The notes: generated by a model not told the origin, from the sequence alone. Counted from the first letter of the stretch, positions 13,875-21,788 are shown. The stretch is DNA of 34,392 nt from Selenomonadaceae bacterium (GCA_017635875.1 JAGBKP010000039.1:1-34392), one strand, 5' to 3'. Made by a program: numbers and translations.

Positions 13875-14153
13875 TTACCTCGATTCTTTGCTGTTTTTGT
13901 ATTCTCGCCAATCGTCCCACATAATGGATTCGTTATGCAGTAAATAATTTTCCATATCAAGTTCGTCGTTTTCCGAAAAACCATAGGACTTGTAGCAAAA
14001 AATATCGGGCAAACGCCATTCCGAGTAATGCGTGCGGTCTTCGACTTCTTCGACGCGCACCGTAAGATTTTTGCAACCGTCGCGGTCTACATATTCGTTC
14101 ATTATATGTACTTCAAGGGTTTTATCCTTTTCGTAGTTTATTGAATATAGCAT
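13875..14153 (-). CDS. Small acidic protein paired with the DUF4160 gene
   Basis: A 92-residue acidic soluble protein (MLYSINYEKDKTLEVHIMNEYVDRDG...). The N-terminal half is beta-rich; the C-terminal half is rich in D, E, W and Y (DELDMENYLLHNESIMWDDWREY). I do not recognise a family; it is not DUF2442, the frequent DUF4160 neighbour. The start at 14153 is chosen for GAAGGTG about 6-8 nt upstream and a promoter-like TATAAT 30 nt further up; longer forms run into hairpin-rich non-coding sequence. It ends 5 nt before the DUF4160 start, so the two are translationally close and could form a complex. Acidic protein first, basic protein second is the usual antitoxin-toxin order, but this is inference. 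Confidence 0.65.
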   Translation of the reverse strand: MLYSINYEKDKTLEVHIMNEYVDRDGCKNLTVRVEEVEDRTHYSEWRLPDIFCYKSYGFSENDELDMENYLLHNESIMWDDWREYKNSKESR

Positions 14154-14181
14154 ATTAACACCTTCAAAAAAATTATTTTCC

Positions 14182-14210
14182 ATTATAACACAACATTCAA
14201 CACTTTTCGA
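14182..14210 (-). promoter_or_regulatory. Candidate promoter of the small-gene/APC-kinase operon
   Basis: Minus strand -10 TATAAT (14182-14187) with a weak -35 TCGAAA (14205-14210), 17-nt spacer. The implied leader is about 20 nt, so the large inverted repeat at 14307 onward would lie upstream of, not in, this transcript. Confidence 0.45.
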
Positions 14211-14306
14211 GGGGCAGGCAGGATTTTTTTTTATTTGCTCGAAATTTAACGGTAATAATTTGTTTTGGGAGATATTTATGGAAAAGTATGGGTTTTGATA
14301 CAATTA

Positions 14307-14563
14307 TTGTTTTTTGTGTTACTTGAAGAATTTTAGCAAATATTTTTACGTTTCGTTGTGTACTTTCTTTGCTCGTGCAAAGAAAGTACCAAAGAAACAC
14401 GCAAAGGGGCTTTGCCCCTCTTGACACCCCAACAACCGCTACTCTCTTAGCCGGTTTCGTTATCATCGAGGCTATTGAAAAATTTTGCAAATATTTTTCA
14501 TTTTCGTTGTCCGCTAAAACGCCGTCCTGGCGTTTAGGCGGACAGCGGCGCGTCCTGCGCCGC
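14307..14563 (+). repeat. Left arm of a 624-nt structured inverted repeat
   Basis: A diverged copy, in the opposite orientation, of 14670-14930. It carries four hairpins in order. H1 pairs GTACTTTCTTTGC (14360-14372) with its complement to 14389, loop TCGT. H2 is the GGGGC/GCCCC stem at 14402-14423. H3 pairs GTCCGCTAAAACGCC (14509-14523) with 14529-14543 (two mismatches), loop GTCCT. H4 pairs GCGGCGC (14545-14551) with GCGCCGC (14557-14563), loop GTCCT. Between H2 and H3 lies CGTTATCATCGAGGCTATTG. Reading frames across it are not convincing proteins. Confidence 0.85.
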
Positions 14564-14669
14564 ATTACCGTCCTTTGGTTTGTGCTTAAAAATAATCAAG
14601 TGATGTAACTTTGTAAAGTTTTCGCAATATCCGCATTATGCTATCAAAGTACAAAAGTGTAAATTGAGA

Positions 14670-14930
14670 GCGCCCCAAGGATGGGGCGCGTCCGCGTAAA
14701 TCGCGTGATGCGATTTTAGCGGACAACGAAAACTTTTGCAGACTCAAACTTCTTCAATAGCCTCAATGATAACGATAAAAATAGATTGAATAAAGTGTGG
14801 GGTCAAGGGGTGAAAACCCCTTGCGTGCTTTCTTTTTGCTTCGTTTTTCTTTGCACGAGCAAAGAAAAATGAAGACAACGAAAAGTAAAAATTTATGCTT
14901 AAATTCTTCAAATACAATACAAAAAACAAG
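14670..14930 (-). repeat. Right arm of the structured inverted repeat
   Basis: Read on the minus strand it follows the left arm module by module. H1' has 11-bp arms (14844-14854 and 14859-14869, same TCGT loop). H2' pairs CAAGGGG (14804-14810) with CCCCTTG (14817-14823). H3' pairs 14690-14704 with 14710-14724 and has the same two internal mismatches. H4' pairs GCGCCCC (14670-14676) with GGGGCGC (14683-14689). Inner stems differ in sequence from the left arm but still pair. The 106-nt centre (14564-14669) is not repeated; it contains only a short AACTTTGTAAAGTT palindrome and no gene. Confidence 0.85.
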
Positions 14931-14966
14931 ATTTAATCCAAACTTATACCTTTTTAGGAGATATTT

Positions 14967-17900
14967 ATGGAAGAAAGAACATACGAAATTCCTTGCGACA
15001 AGGAAAACAGCGACTATATCACGGAGCTTTTGGAAAAAATCCGCCTCTCGTCGGCTTATAAAGAGGCGAAAAGCGTATACGTAAAACTTCTCTTTGCGGA
15101 CGTTCCCAAAGTCATAGCGGAGAAGATGCTTGACTTTTTGACTCGGCACTTGCCGAAGGCGCGAATTTTAGGTATGAGCCTTACCCTTTTCGCGCAGAAC
15201 TATAACGGAATTCCCTTTGTCCGTATGAGCTGCAACTTTTTTAAATCAAGCAAAGTGGATATTTTTTATCAGAGCGAAAAGCCCGAATGTTATATGACGG
15301 CGGGAAAAGATATGGCGGCGCGTTTGAAGGACGTGCCGGATAAAAAGGCGGTGGAGGTCTTTACCACCGGCGGCGTGAACGTGGACGTGTCCAAATATAT
15401 TCGCCACCTAACCGCGCCTTTTGAGGATATTCCTTTCTTCGGCGCGGTCGCGGGGGTTTTTGAAGTCGATGCGGAAATAGAGAACATCTTCCACATGACG
15501 CGCGTTTCGGACGTTAAGGAGCGATTTAAGGAAAAGGGAGAGCAGTATGTTGTCGCGGACGGCAAAATATTTGACGATGGCGCGGCTCTCGCGGTGTTTT
15601 CCGGCGAGGATTTAAACGTAAAATGCGACTATCTCTTGGGTTGGAAGCCCCTCGGACGCGAGTTTAAGATTACAAAAATGCTCTCGCCCACCTGCGTCGA
15701 TACCATAGACGACAAACCCGCCGCAAGTATATTCGAGCGTTATTTGGGCGCGCATACGGACGATAAGTTTTTGTTTAACGTGTGCGAATTTCCCTTTTTG
15801 GTGGAGCGAAACGGCGTATTGCTCGGCAGGGTTCCGCCTTGCTACGACGACGAAAAGCGTATCTATTTCAACTGCGATTTACAGGAAGGAGAAATAGTGC
15901 GCCTTAGCTACGGGCACCCGCAGGAGATTTTGCGGGATACTTGGGAAAAGAGCGAGGAAATGCGAGCCTTTGCGCCGGAAAATTTGTCCATAGTAGCTTG
16001 CGGCAATCGCGCTTTCTTCTTGCAGGAAAACGCGCGAATCGAGATAGACGATTATTCGAGATTTTTCCCCCAACTCGTTGTGGCGAACGGTCAGGCGGAG
16101 ATATATACTCACCACGGGCAGGGCGGCGTTTTAAACACCGCGCTTGTGGTATGCGGTATGCGCGAGGGTGAAAACACAAAGCCGCTTGATGCCGTTGAAA
16201 CCTGCGTTTGCCCATACGCGGCGGGCGGCGAGATTATCCCCCTTTCCACCCGCCTCGCCACGTTTTTAAACGTAACGGCGGAGGATTTAAAGGAAAAGGC
16301 AATAGAAGCGGAAAAAGCGAACGTCGCAAAGAGCAAGTTCCTCTCGAATATGAGCCACGAGATAAGAACGCCCATAAACGCCATATTGGGTATGGACGAG
16401 ATGATTTTGCGGGAATGTAAGGACGAAAGGATTTTGGAATACGCCGAAAACATTCGTTCCGCAAGCGCAAATCTCTTAGGCATCGTAAACGATATACTGG
16501 ACTTTTCAAAGATAGAGGCGGGCAAACTCGATATAATCCCCGTGGAATACGAGCTTTCTTCGCTCTTAAACGACCTTGTCAATATGGTGGAAACGCGGGC
16601 GAAGAAGAAGGGACTCGCATTTCATATCGAAGTGCCGGAAGATATTCCGAGCGTGCTATACGGCGATGAAATACGCATAAAGCAGGTTGTGACGAATATT
16701 TTAACCAACGCCGTCAAATATACGGAGCAAGGGTCGGTGACTTTAAAAATCACCTTTACAAAAGAAGGGGATATTTTAAAGAGCCGTTGCAGCGTAATTG
16801 ATACGGGCATTGGCATAAAGGAAGAGGATTTGCACAAACTTTTCCGCGCTTTTGAGAGGATAGAGGAATCGAGAAATCGCACCATCGAAGGCACGGGACT
16901 TGGAATGAATATCACGGAGCGGCTTCTCGCCCTTATGGGCAGCAAACTCGAAGTTGAAAGCGTTTACGGCAAAGGCTCTGCGTTTTCATTTGAACTAACG
17001 CAGAAAATCGTAAACGACGCGCCTATGGGACGCTTTGAGGACGCGTACCGTCAAACGCTTAAAAAGCGCGAAACGTACAAGGAAAGTTTCGTCGCGCCGA
17101 ACGCAACGATTTTGGTGGTTGACGATACGGCGATGAATCTTACCGTGGTTAAGGGACTGTTAAAAGCGACGAAAATAAATATAAGAACGGCTGAAAGCGG
17201 TTACGAGGCTCTTAAACTTGTAACGGAGGAAAAATACGACATAATTTTCCTAGACCATCGTATGCCCGGGATAGACGGTATTGAAACGCTTCAGCGCATG
17301 AAAGAGTTGCCGAACAATTTGAATAAAGGTGTTCCCGTGGTGTCGCTGACGGCAAACGCAGTGTCGGGCGCAAAGAAAATCTATATGGACGCGGGTTTCG
17401 ACGCTTACTTAACAAAGCCTATCGACAGTCATCAGCTTGAGGGTTTAATAATAAAGTATCTTCCGAAAGATAAAATCGAAATTATTAAAAACGAGGAAAA
17501 CGAGGATAAGTCTAAAAGTCAAGAAAGCGAAACTTCGGAAAGCAATTTGCCAAAGTGGCTGTACGAGGTCGAAGGGCTTGACGTACATCAAGGGATAGTG
17601 CATTGTGGAAGCGAGGAAACGTATCTAGGCGCGCTCACGGTGTTTGCGGAGGCGATAGAGCCGGGAGTCGAAGAAATACGCAGATACTTTGAAACGAAGG
17701 ATTATAAGAGTTATACGGTAAAGGTTCACGCGTTAAAATCCACGGCAAGAATTATCGGCGCAAAGGAACTCTCCGAGCGAGCCAAACGTTTGGAGGACGC
17801 GGGAAACGCGGGCTATATCGAAGAAATCGCGGAACATACCCCCGCACTGTTAAGTCTTTACGAAAGTTACCTTCAAAAACTTTCGCCGCTACTAAAACAG

Positions 17901-18122
17901 GGAGACGACGCGGACAAACCCGAGATGCCTGCCGACGAAGTAGCAGACGCGTTTAACGCGTTAAAAGAGGTTGCGGAAACTTTTGACTACGACAGCCTTA
18001 TGATGATGCTTGACGAACTCGGGAATTACAAATTGCCGGAAGGCGAAGCGGCGAAGTATAGAGAGTTAAAGAGCGCGGCGAAAATCCCCGATTGGGATAG
18101 GGTTAAAGAGATATTGGAATGA
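14967..18122 (+). CDS. Cytosolic FIST-domain hybrid histidine kinase with receiver and Hpt
   Basis: A 1051-residue soluble phosphorelay protein with no membrane helix. Residues about 35-215 match a FIST N domain and about 220-400 a FIST C domain (DYLLGWKPLGREFKITK, PAASIFERYLG, RLSYGHPQE), a sensor proposed to bind small ligands such as amino acids. A short helix (435-455) leads to the HisKA H-box with H464 (NMSHEIRTP), N581, G1 DTGIGI (612-617) and G2 GTGLGM (642-647). The receiver (713-832) has D763, T795 and K817. The Hpt domain (about 885-975) has H921 in VHALKSTARIIGA. A tail of about 70 residues follows. AGGAG precedes the ATG. The stop codon overlaps the PIN gene start as ATGA, so the two are translationally coupled. 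It is the first gene of its operon and divergent from the APC-kinase operon. Confidence 0.92.
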   Translation: MEERTYEIPCDKENSDYITELLEKIRLSSAYKEAKSVYVKLLFADVPKVIAEKMLDFLTRHLPKARILGMSLTLFAQNYNGIPFVRMSCNFFKSSKVDIFYQSEKPECYMTAGKDMAARLKDVPDKKAVEVFTTGGVNVDVSKYIRHLTAPFEDIPFFGAVAGVFEVDAEIENIFHMTRVSDVKERFKEKGEQYVVADGKIFDDGAALAVFSGEDLNVKCDYLLGWKPLGREFKITKMLSPTCVDTIDDKPAASIFERYLGAHTDDKFLFNVCEFPFLVERNGVLLGRVPPCYDDEKRIYFNCDLQEGEIVRLSYGHPQEILRDTWEKSEEMRAFAPENLSIVACGNRAFFLQENARIEIDDYSRFFPQLVVANGQAEIYTHHGQGGVLNTALVVCGMREGENTKPLDAVETCVCPYAAGGEIIPLSTRLATFLNVTAEDLKEKAIEAEKANVAKSKFLSNMSHEIRTPINAILGMDEMILRECKDERILEYAENIRSASANLLGIVNDILDFSKIEAGKLDIIPVEYELSSLLNDLVNMVETRAKKKGLAFHIEVPEDIPSVLYGDEIRIKQVVTNILTNAVKYTEQGSVTLKITFTKEGDILKSRCSVIDTGIGIKEEDLHKLFRAFERIEESRNRTIEGTGLGMNITERLLALMGSKLEVESVYGKGSAFSFELTQKIVNDAPMGRFEDAYRQTLKKRETYKESFVAPNATILVVDDTAMNLTVVKGLLKATKINIRTAESGYEALKLVTEEKYDIIFLDHRMPGIDGIETLQRMKELPNNLNKGVPVVSLTANAVSGAKKIYMDAGFDAYLTKPIDSHQLEGLIIKYLPKDKIEIIKNEENEDKSKSQESETSESNLPKWLYEVEGLDVHQGIVHCGSEETYLGALTVFAEAIEPGVEEIRRYFETKDYKSYTVKVHALKSTARIIGAKELSERAKRLEDAGNAGYIEEIAEHTPALLSLYESYLQKLSPLLKQGDDADKPEMPADEVADAFNALKEVAETFDYDSLMMMLDELGNYKLPEGEAAKYRELKSAAKIPDWDRVKEILE

Positions 18123-18556
18123 AAATTTATTTGGATACATGCGCTTTTAATCGTCCTTATGATAAAAGCGACGAATTAAAAGTTTTACTTGAGGCAAGAA
18201 GCGTTTTATTGATACAAATGTTTATTGCGGTTGGTCTTTTTGATTTGGTTGCGTCATATATGCTAATTTATGAATGTGAACAAAGCCCGTATAGAGATAA
18301 GCGCATAAGTATAGAACATTATATACAAAAATTCACAAAATGTTTTGTAGGTATAGAAAATAAGGCAGAAATCGAAGAAATAGCCCAAGTTATTATGAGT
18401 AGCGGCGTAAAATTTAAAGATGCTTGTCACTTAGCGGCGGCTCAAAAGGCTAAATGCGATTTTTTTATAACTACCGATAAAAGATTGTTAAAGTATAAAA
18501 CTGATGAAATGCAAATTTTATCGCCGACAGAATTTTTTACAACTAAGGAGGGATAA
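18119..18556 (+). CDS. PIN-domain protein, possible VapC-like ribonuclease toxin
   Basis: A 145-residue PIN-fold protein. Acidic residues expected for the Mg-dependent RNase site are visible: D6 (KIYLDTCAFNRP), E52 or E54 (LIYECEQSP), D101 (KFKDACHLAAAQ) and D120 (DFFITTDKRLL). The YLDTCAFNRPYD start and the HLAAAQKAKCDFFITTDKRLL block are typical of stand-alone PIN proteins related to VapC toxins. It overlaps the upstream hybrid kinase by 4 nt, which is unusual for a toxin gene, and is followed one base after its stop by a 76-residue gene with an excellent Shine-Dalgarno sequence. No classical VapB (RHH or AbrB type) precedes it. Whether it is a toxin, or a regulated RNase acting downstream of the kinase, cannot be decided from sequence. 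Confidence 0.85.
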   Translation: MKIYLDTCAFNRPYDKSDELKVLLEARSVLLIQMFIAVGLFDLVASYMLIYECEQSPYRDKRISIEHYIQKFTKCFVGIENKAEIEEIAQVIMSSGVKFKDACHLAAAQKAKCDFFITTDKRLLKYKTDEMQILSPTEFFTTKEG

Positions 18557-18557
18557 T

Positions 18558-18788
18558 ATGCCAAGCGTCGCGGATAAGGGAATTATGGAAGAAGGAATGG
18601 CGTGTTTGGAAGAACATCTAGGCTCGCTAAAAGCCCAAATGTTTGTTTCCGCGCTTATAGAAGATAATTTTGACTATACGAAATGGCGCGAAACTTCCGA
18701 CGCGGGTAAATCATCGGATACAATAAGCAAAGAAATAAGCGAGTGGGGCAGAAGGAACCCTGCATTTATGAAGTCTTTCGGCATTTAG
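18558..18788 (+). CDS. Unknown 76-residue protein downstream of the PIN gene
   Basis: A soluble protein (MPSVADKGIMEEGMACLEEHLGSLKAQMF...), predicted largely helical in the first half and polar in the second (ETSDAGKSSDTISKEISEWGRR). No recognised domain. The ATG at 18558 is chosen because AAGGAGGG sits 7 nt upstream, at the end of the PIN gene; a reading frame back to 18504 would overlap that gene and has no such site. The tight spacing on both sides (1 nt after the PIN stop, 11 nt before the next start) implies translation from the same mRNA. It is a candidate cognate antitoxin of the PIN protein by position only. Confidence 0.7.
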   Translation: MPSVADKGIMEEGMACLEEHLGSLKAQMFVSALIEDNFDYTKWRETSDAGKSSDTISKEISEWGRRNPAFMKSFGI

Positions 18789-18799
18789 GAGGCAAAACT

Positions 18800-19012
18800 A
18801 TGACAAAATATGAAGACGTTTCAAAAGTTATAGATTGTTTGGAAGATTTAAAAAATCACGAGGCTAATTACGCCGAGATTAACAAGTATCTTTCACTTAT
18901 CAACGCAACGCAAGCGTTAAAAGACGTTGCGGAATGTATGGCAAGCGATTTAGCCGAAAAAACAGGTAAAACCAAAGAAGAAGTCTTAGCGGGATATTAT
19001 GCTAAAATCTAA
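18800..19012 (+). CDS. Unknown 70-residue helical protein
   Basis: A small soluble protein (MTKYEDVSKVIDCLEDLKNHEANYAEINKYLSLIN...), probably three or four helices, with no recognised family. Start ATG 18800 has AGGAGG 7 nt upstream, a near-ideal ribosome binding site, just after the stop of the 76-residue gene. It is the fourth and last gene of the kinase-PIN operon. A palindromic repeat begins 2 nt past its stop codon. The ATG proposed for the following apbE gene lies 14 nt inside its 3' end. An accessory or antitoxin role with the PIN protein is possible but unsupported beyond position. Confidence 0.68.
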   Translation: MTKYEDVSKVIDCLEDLKNHEANYAEINKYLSLINATQALKDVAECMASDLAEKTGKTKEEVLAGYYAKI

Positions 19013-20090
19013 CTTTAAAAATTACTTTCTTTTTCTCTCTTTTTTTTGTAAAAAAAAGAGAGAAAAAGAAAGTAACAAAGAAAAAGAGAGAAAAAAAACT
19101 TTATTAAAAAATTATCTTGAAGAATATTTTAAAATATTTACAGTATTTTTTATTATTTTTTTCTCAATGTTAGTCACAGGTTGTCAACAAGAAAAATCGG
19201 AAAAATCCGTTCTCGCTCTTGATACGGTCATAACCCTTACGGCGAAAGGGGAAAACTCAAGGGAAGTCTTAAACGAATCCGCAAACTATTTGACAAATCT
19301 TGATAAACTGGCGAGTTTTGACGAATATAGTGAGTTAAACCTGCTTAATAAAGTCGAAATAAAAGATTTTATAAAGGTGTCGCCGGAAATTTATGATATG
19401 CTGTCTTTGGGTAAATATTATACCGACTTTACAAAGAAAAATTATGACATATCCGCAGGCGCGCTGGTAAATTTATGGGACAAAAACAGGAAAAGCGAAA
19501 CTCTGCCGAACAAGGAAGATATACTCTTTGCAAAATCCACCGTAAACGCCGATAATTTTCTTCTTATTGACGGTAAAGTTAAAAAGTCAAACGCGAATAC
19601 GAAGATAACTTTTGGGGGTATTGCCAAGGGTTACGCGGCGGATAAAATTTATTCTCTTTATAAAGCAAAAAATGTAACTGGGTTTATGAATTTCGGCACA
19701 AGCACAATTCTTGCCTGCGGGGATAAAACTTACAGAGTAGGCATAAAAAATCCACGGGACGAAGAAAAGATGCTTGGCGTTGTTACCCTTAAAAACGAAG
19801 TCTTGTCCACTTCGGGAGATTATGAGCGTTACTTTATAAAGAACAATGTTCGTTATCATCATATTATAGACCCGTTCACGGGCTATCCCACAAACAACGG
19901 CATCGCGTCCGTTACGGTTATAGTGCCTCTTTCATTTGAACACGCCGGAGTTGTGAGCGACGTACTTTCAACCGCGCTTATGGTTGCGGGCGCCCAGGGG
20001 GAGGAGTTTTTGCCCGCGGGAGTTAAGGCTCTTTTTGTTACGACTGATGGGAAACTTGTGTTTGTTAATGGGTTTGAGTTGGAAAAATAA
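18999..20090 (+). CDS. apbE: FAD:protein FMN transferase lipoprotein (ApbE), N-terminus through a repeat
   Basis: ApbE attaches FMN to threonine residues of periplasmic redox subunits such as those of Rnf/Nqr. The catalytic body is clear: LDTVITLTA, ASFDEYSELNLLN, DISAGALVNLW, FGGIAKGYAADKI (FAD site), STSGDYERYF, HHIIDPFTGYP, and SDVLSTALMVAG with the metal-binding Asp/Thr. A lipobox LVTGC preceded by a hydrophobic stretch (FTVFFIIFFS) indicates a lipoprotein. No ATG, GTG or TTG lies in frame between the ATG at 18999 and the Met four residues before the lipobox Cys. A complete signal peptide from a standard start codon therefore requires reading through the 19022-19075 palindrome, giving a basic KKKREKESNKEKERKK segment. 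Alternatively a non-standard start codon near 19110-19140 is used. Mature length is normal. The start is uncertain; the family is secure. Confidence 0.88.
   Translation: MLKSNFKNYFLFLSFFCKKKREKESNKEKERKKTLLKNYLEEYFKIFTVFFIIFFSMLVTGCQQEKSEKSVLALDTVITLTAKGENSREVLNESANYLTNLDKLASFDEYSELNLLNKVEIKDFIKVSPEIYDMLSLGKYYTDFTKKNYDISAGALVNLWDKNRKSETLPNKEDILFAKSTVNADNFLLIDGKVKKSNANTKITFGGIAKGYAADKIYSLYKAKNVTGFMNFGTSTILACGDKTYRVGIKNPRDEEKMLGVVTLKNEVLSTSGDYERYFIKNNVRYHHIIDPFTGYPTNNGIASVTVIVPLSFEHAGVVSDVLSTALMVAGAQGEEFLPAGVKALFVTTDGKLVFVNGFELEK
19014..19112. repeat. Palindrome element overlapping the apbE 5' region
   Basis: Perfect 26-bp arms at 19022-19047 and 19050-19075 (TTACTTTC to GAAAGTAA, centre GT). 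Then CAAAGAAAAAGAGAG and ACTTTATTAAAA. It begins 2 nt after the stop codon of the 70-residue gene and lies in the apbE reading frame without a stop codon. Confidence 0.88.
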
Positions 20091-20098
20091 ATTTTTTA

Positions 20099-20183
20099 AA
20101 TTTTTGGGGCTTTGCCCCAAGCCCCACAAGGGCGCTGCCCTTGACCTGCAAGGGGAACTCGTCCCCCTTGACCCCCATTTTTA
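20099..20183 (-). repeat. GC-rich hairpin element, inverted copy, after apbE
   Basis: Three hairpins: GGGGC with GCCCC (20106-20118), CAAGGGC with GCCCTTG (20127-20143, loop GCT) and CAAGGGGA with TCCCCCTTG (20149-20170). On the minus strand it begins TGGGGGTCAAGGGGGACGAG as in the thiC leader. It lacks the Shine-Dalgarno end. Starting 8 nt after the apbE stop, it may act as a transcription-end structure. Confidence 0.82.
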
Positions 20184-20184
20184 A

Positions 20185-20362
20185 ATAATAATGATAAAAC
20201 CAATTAATAGAGTTTAGTAAAGTTTTTTCTTTCTTCTTTTTCTTTGCTACTTTTTAGAATTTCTTAGCTATTTATAGCTTAGAAATTCTTATACTCTGTG
20301 AGTGCTTTTTCTTCTTTCTTTTTTTCAAAAAAGAAGGAAGAAAAAGAAAGTAGGAATAAACC
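20185..20362. repeat. Composite palindrome element with inserted hairpin module, upstream of metY
   Basis: Core AATTAATAGAGTTTAGTAAAG, then CTTCTTTTTCTTTGCTAC. An inserted hairpin pairs AGAATTTCTTAGCTA (20256-20270) with 20275-20289, one mismatch. TATACTCTGTGAGTGC and a palindrome (about 20306-20350) follow. Without the hairpin it lines up with the inverse of 5418-5545. A reading frame through it (from 20302) would extend metY by 26 K/F-rich residues, which I reject. Confidence 0.83.
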
Positions 20363-20379
20363 ACAAGGAGAAAATCAAA

Positions 20380-21663
20380 ATGCAAAATTCAGACAAATAC
20401 GCATTTGAAACCCGCGCGGTGCACGCGGGACAGGAAAAAGTCGATAAAACCGGCGCGAGAGCCGTGCCTATTTATCAGAATGTGTCTTATGTGTTCGAGG
20501 ACGCAAAAGACGCGGTAGACCAGTTCTTGCTGAAAAAGCCCGGCTATATCTATACGCGCCTCGGAAATCCCACTACTAATATTTTCGAGGAAAGAATCGC
20601 ATCATTGGAAGGCGGTGTCGCCGCGCTCGCCTTTAGCAGCGGTATGGCGGCAATTACCGCGTTGATGCACGCGCTTTGTCACGCGGGAGAACATATTGTA
20701 ACTTCAACGAATATTTACGGCGGCACTTATAACCTTTTCGCGCATACTTTGCCGGATATGGGCGTGACTACGACGTTTATAGACCAGTCGAAGGGCGCGG
20801 AGGAATTTGAAAAGGCTATAAAGGAAAATACGAAGTGCGTTTATGTGGAGTCCGTCGGCAATCCCAACGCGGATTTGATAGATTTGGATGCAGTCGCAAA
20901 AATCGCTCATAAACATAAGATACCCCTAGTGGTTGACAATACCTTTGCAACGCCGTATCTGCTAAGACCTATCGAACACGGCGCAGATATAGTGATACAT
21001 TCAGCGACGAAGTTTATCTCCGGCAACGGTACAGCCCTTGGCGGCGTCGTGGTTGACGGCGGCAAATTTAACTGGGAGGATTCCGGAAAATTTCCGTGGC
21101 TCTCCGAGCCGAACGAAAGTTATCACGGTATGAACTTTTACAAAGACGTGGGCGCGGCGGCTCTCGCGGTATATCTTCGCGCCGTTATATTAAGGGACAC
21201 CGGCGGCACGCTCTCGCCCATGCATGCGTTTTTGTATCTCTTGGGGCTTGAAACTTTGGCTCTAAGAGTAGAGCGGCATACGGCAAACGCCCTTAAAATC
21301 GTCGAATTTTTGAATAACAGCGACAAAATAAAATCCGTAGCCCATCCTTCGCTAACTAAACATAAAGACCACGAACTTTATAAAGAATACTTTAAGAACG
21401 GCGGAGTTTCGATATTCACTTTTGAAATCAATGGTACTAAAGAGGACGCGATGAAGTTTATAGACAAACTTCAGATTTTTTCCAATTTGGCAAACGTAGC
21501 GGACGCAAAATCGCTTGTCATTCACCCCGCGTCAACGACTCACGGGCAGATGACGGACGAGGAACTAGCCGCAGCGGGCATCAGTCCGACTACTATAAGA
21601 CTTTCCGTTGGAATTGAAAATGTAAACGATTTAATTGAGGATTTAAGACAAGCGTTAGAATAA
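20380..21663 (+). CDS. metY: O-acetylhomoserine sulfhydrylase
   Basis: A 427-residue cytosolic PLP enzyme of the Cys/Met-metabolism family that makes homocysteine from O-acetylhomoserine and sulfide. Signatures: [10 protein letters not shown], the [17 protein letters not shown] and [22 protein letters not shown] blocks, [17 protein letters not shown], and Schiff-base lysine K211 in [16 protein letters not shown]. The long insertion [23 protein letters not shown] is characteristic of MetY rather than MetB/MetC. C-terminal [20 protein letters not shown] binds the substrate carboxylate. The start at 20380 follows AAGGAG by 8 nt. No SAM-riboswitch consensus is evident upstream. The GC-rich leader of thiC begins 2 nt after its stop region. 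Confidence 0.95.
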   Translation: MQNSDKYAFETRAVHAGQEKVDKTGARAVPIYQNVSYVFEDAKDAVDQFLLKKPGYIYTRLGNPTTNIFEERIASLEGGVAALAFSSGMAAITALMHALCHAGEHIVTSTNIYGGTYNLFAHTLPDMGVTTTFIDQSKGAEEFEKAIKENTKCVYVESVGNPNADLIDLDAVAKIAHKHKIPLVVDNTFATPYLLRPIEHGADIVIHSATKFISGNGTALGGVVVDGGKFNWEDSGKFPWLSEPNESYHGMNFYKDVGAAALAVYLRAVILRDTGGTLSPMHAFLYLLGLETLALRVERHTANALKIVEFLNNSDKIKSVAHPSLTKHKDHELYKEYFKNGGVSIFTFEINGTKEDAMKFIDKLQIFSNLANVADAKSLVIHPASTTHGQMTDEELAAAGISPTTIRLSVGIENVNDLIEDLRQALE

Positions 21664-21665
21664 GA

Positions 21666-21783
21666 ATGGGGGTCAAGGGGGACGAGTTCCCCTTGCACTC
21701 ACAGAGCACAACAATATCTAAACGATAAATCGTTAAGATATTGTATGCAGGGTACAGGGACAGAGTCCCTGTGTTATAAGGAG
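21666..21783 (+). repeat. GC-rich hairpin leader element ending in the thiC Shine-Dalgarno sequence
   Basis: Starts ATGGGGGTCAAGGGGGACGAG as at 3400. It is interrupted by CACTCACAGAGCAC and a hairpin pairing CAATATCTAAACGAT (21712-21726) with 21729-21743 (one mismatch). It resumes with GGGTACAGGGAC, loop AGA, GTCCCTGT (stem 21754-21761 with 21765-21772) and TGTTATAAGGAG. Relative to thiD, a stem pair changes G-C to A-T with pairing kept. Confidence 0.82.
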
Positions 21784-21788
21784 AAACT

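Noticed and set aside
14360..14563. Integron attC sites or an IS end, suggested by the hairpin series
   Set aside because: No attC core (GTTRRRY) pairing, no integrase or transposase nearby, and no gene cassettes between the arms.
14369..14929. Two small reading frames in opposite arms of the inverted repeat with similar peptides (VIIEAIEKF and VIIEAIEEV)
   Set aside because: The similarity follows from the DNA repeat. The frames cross several hairpins and have no convincing ribosome sites, so they are more likely non-coding.
20302..20379. N-terminal extension of MetY from an ATG at 20302
   Set aside because: The extra 26 residues are repeat-derived (F/K/R-rich); the ATG at 20380 has AAGGAG at proper spacing and fits the family N-terminus.
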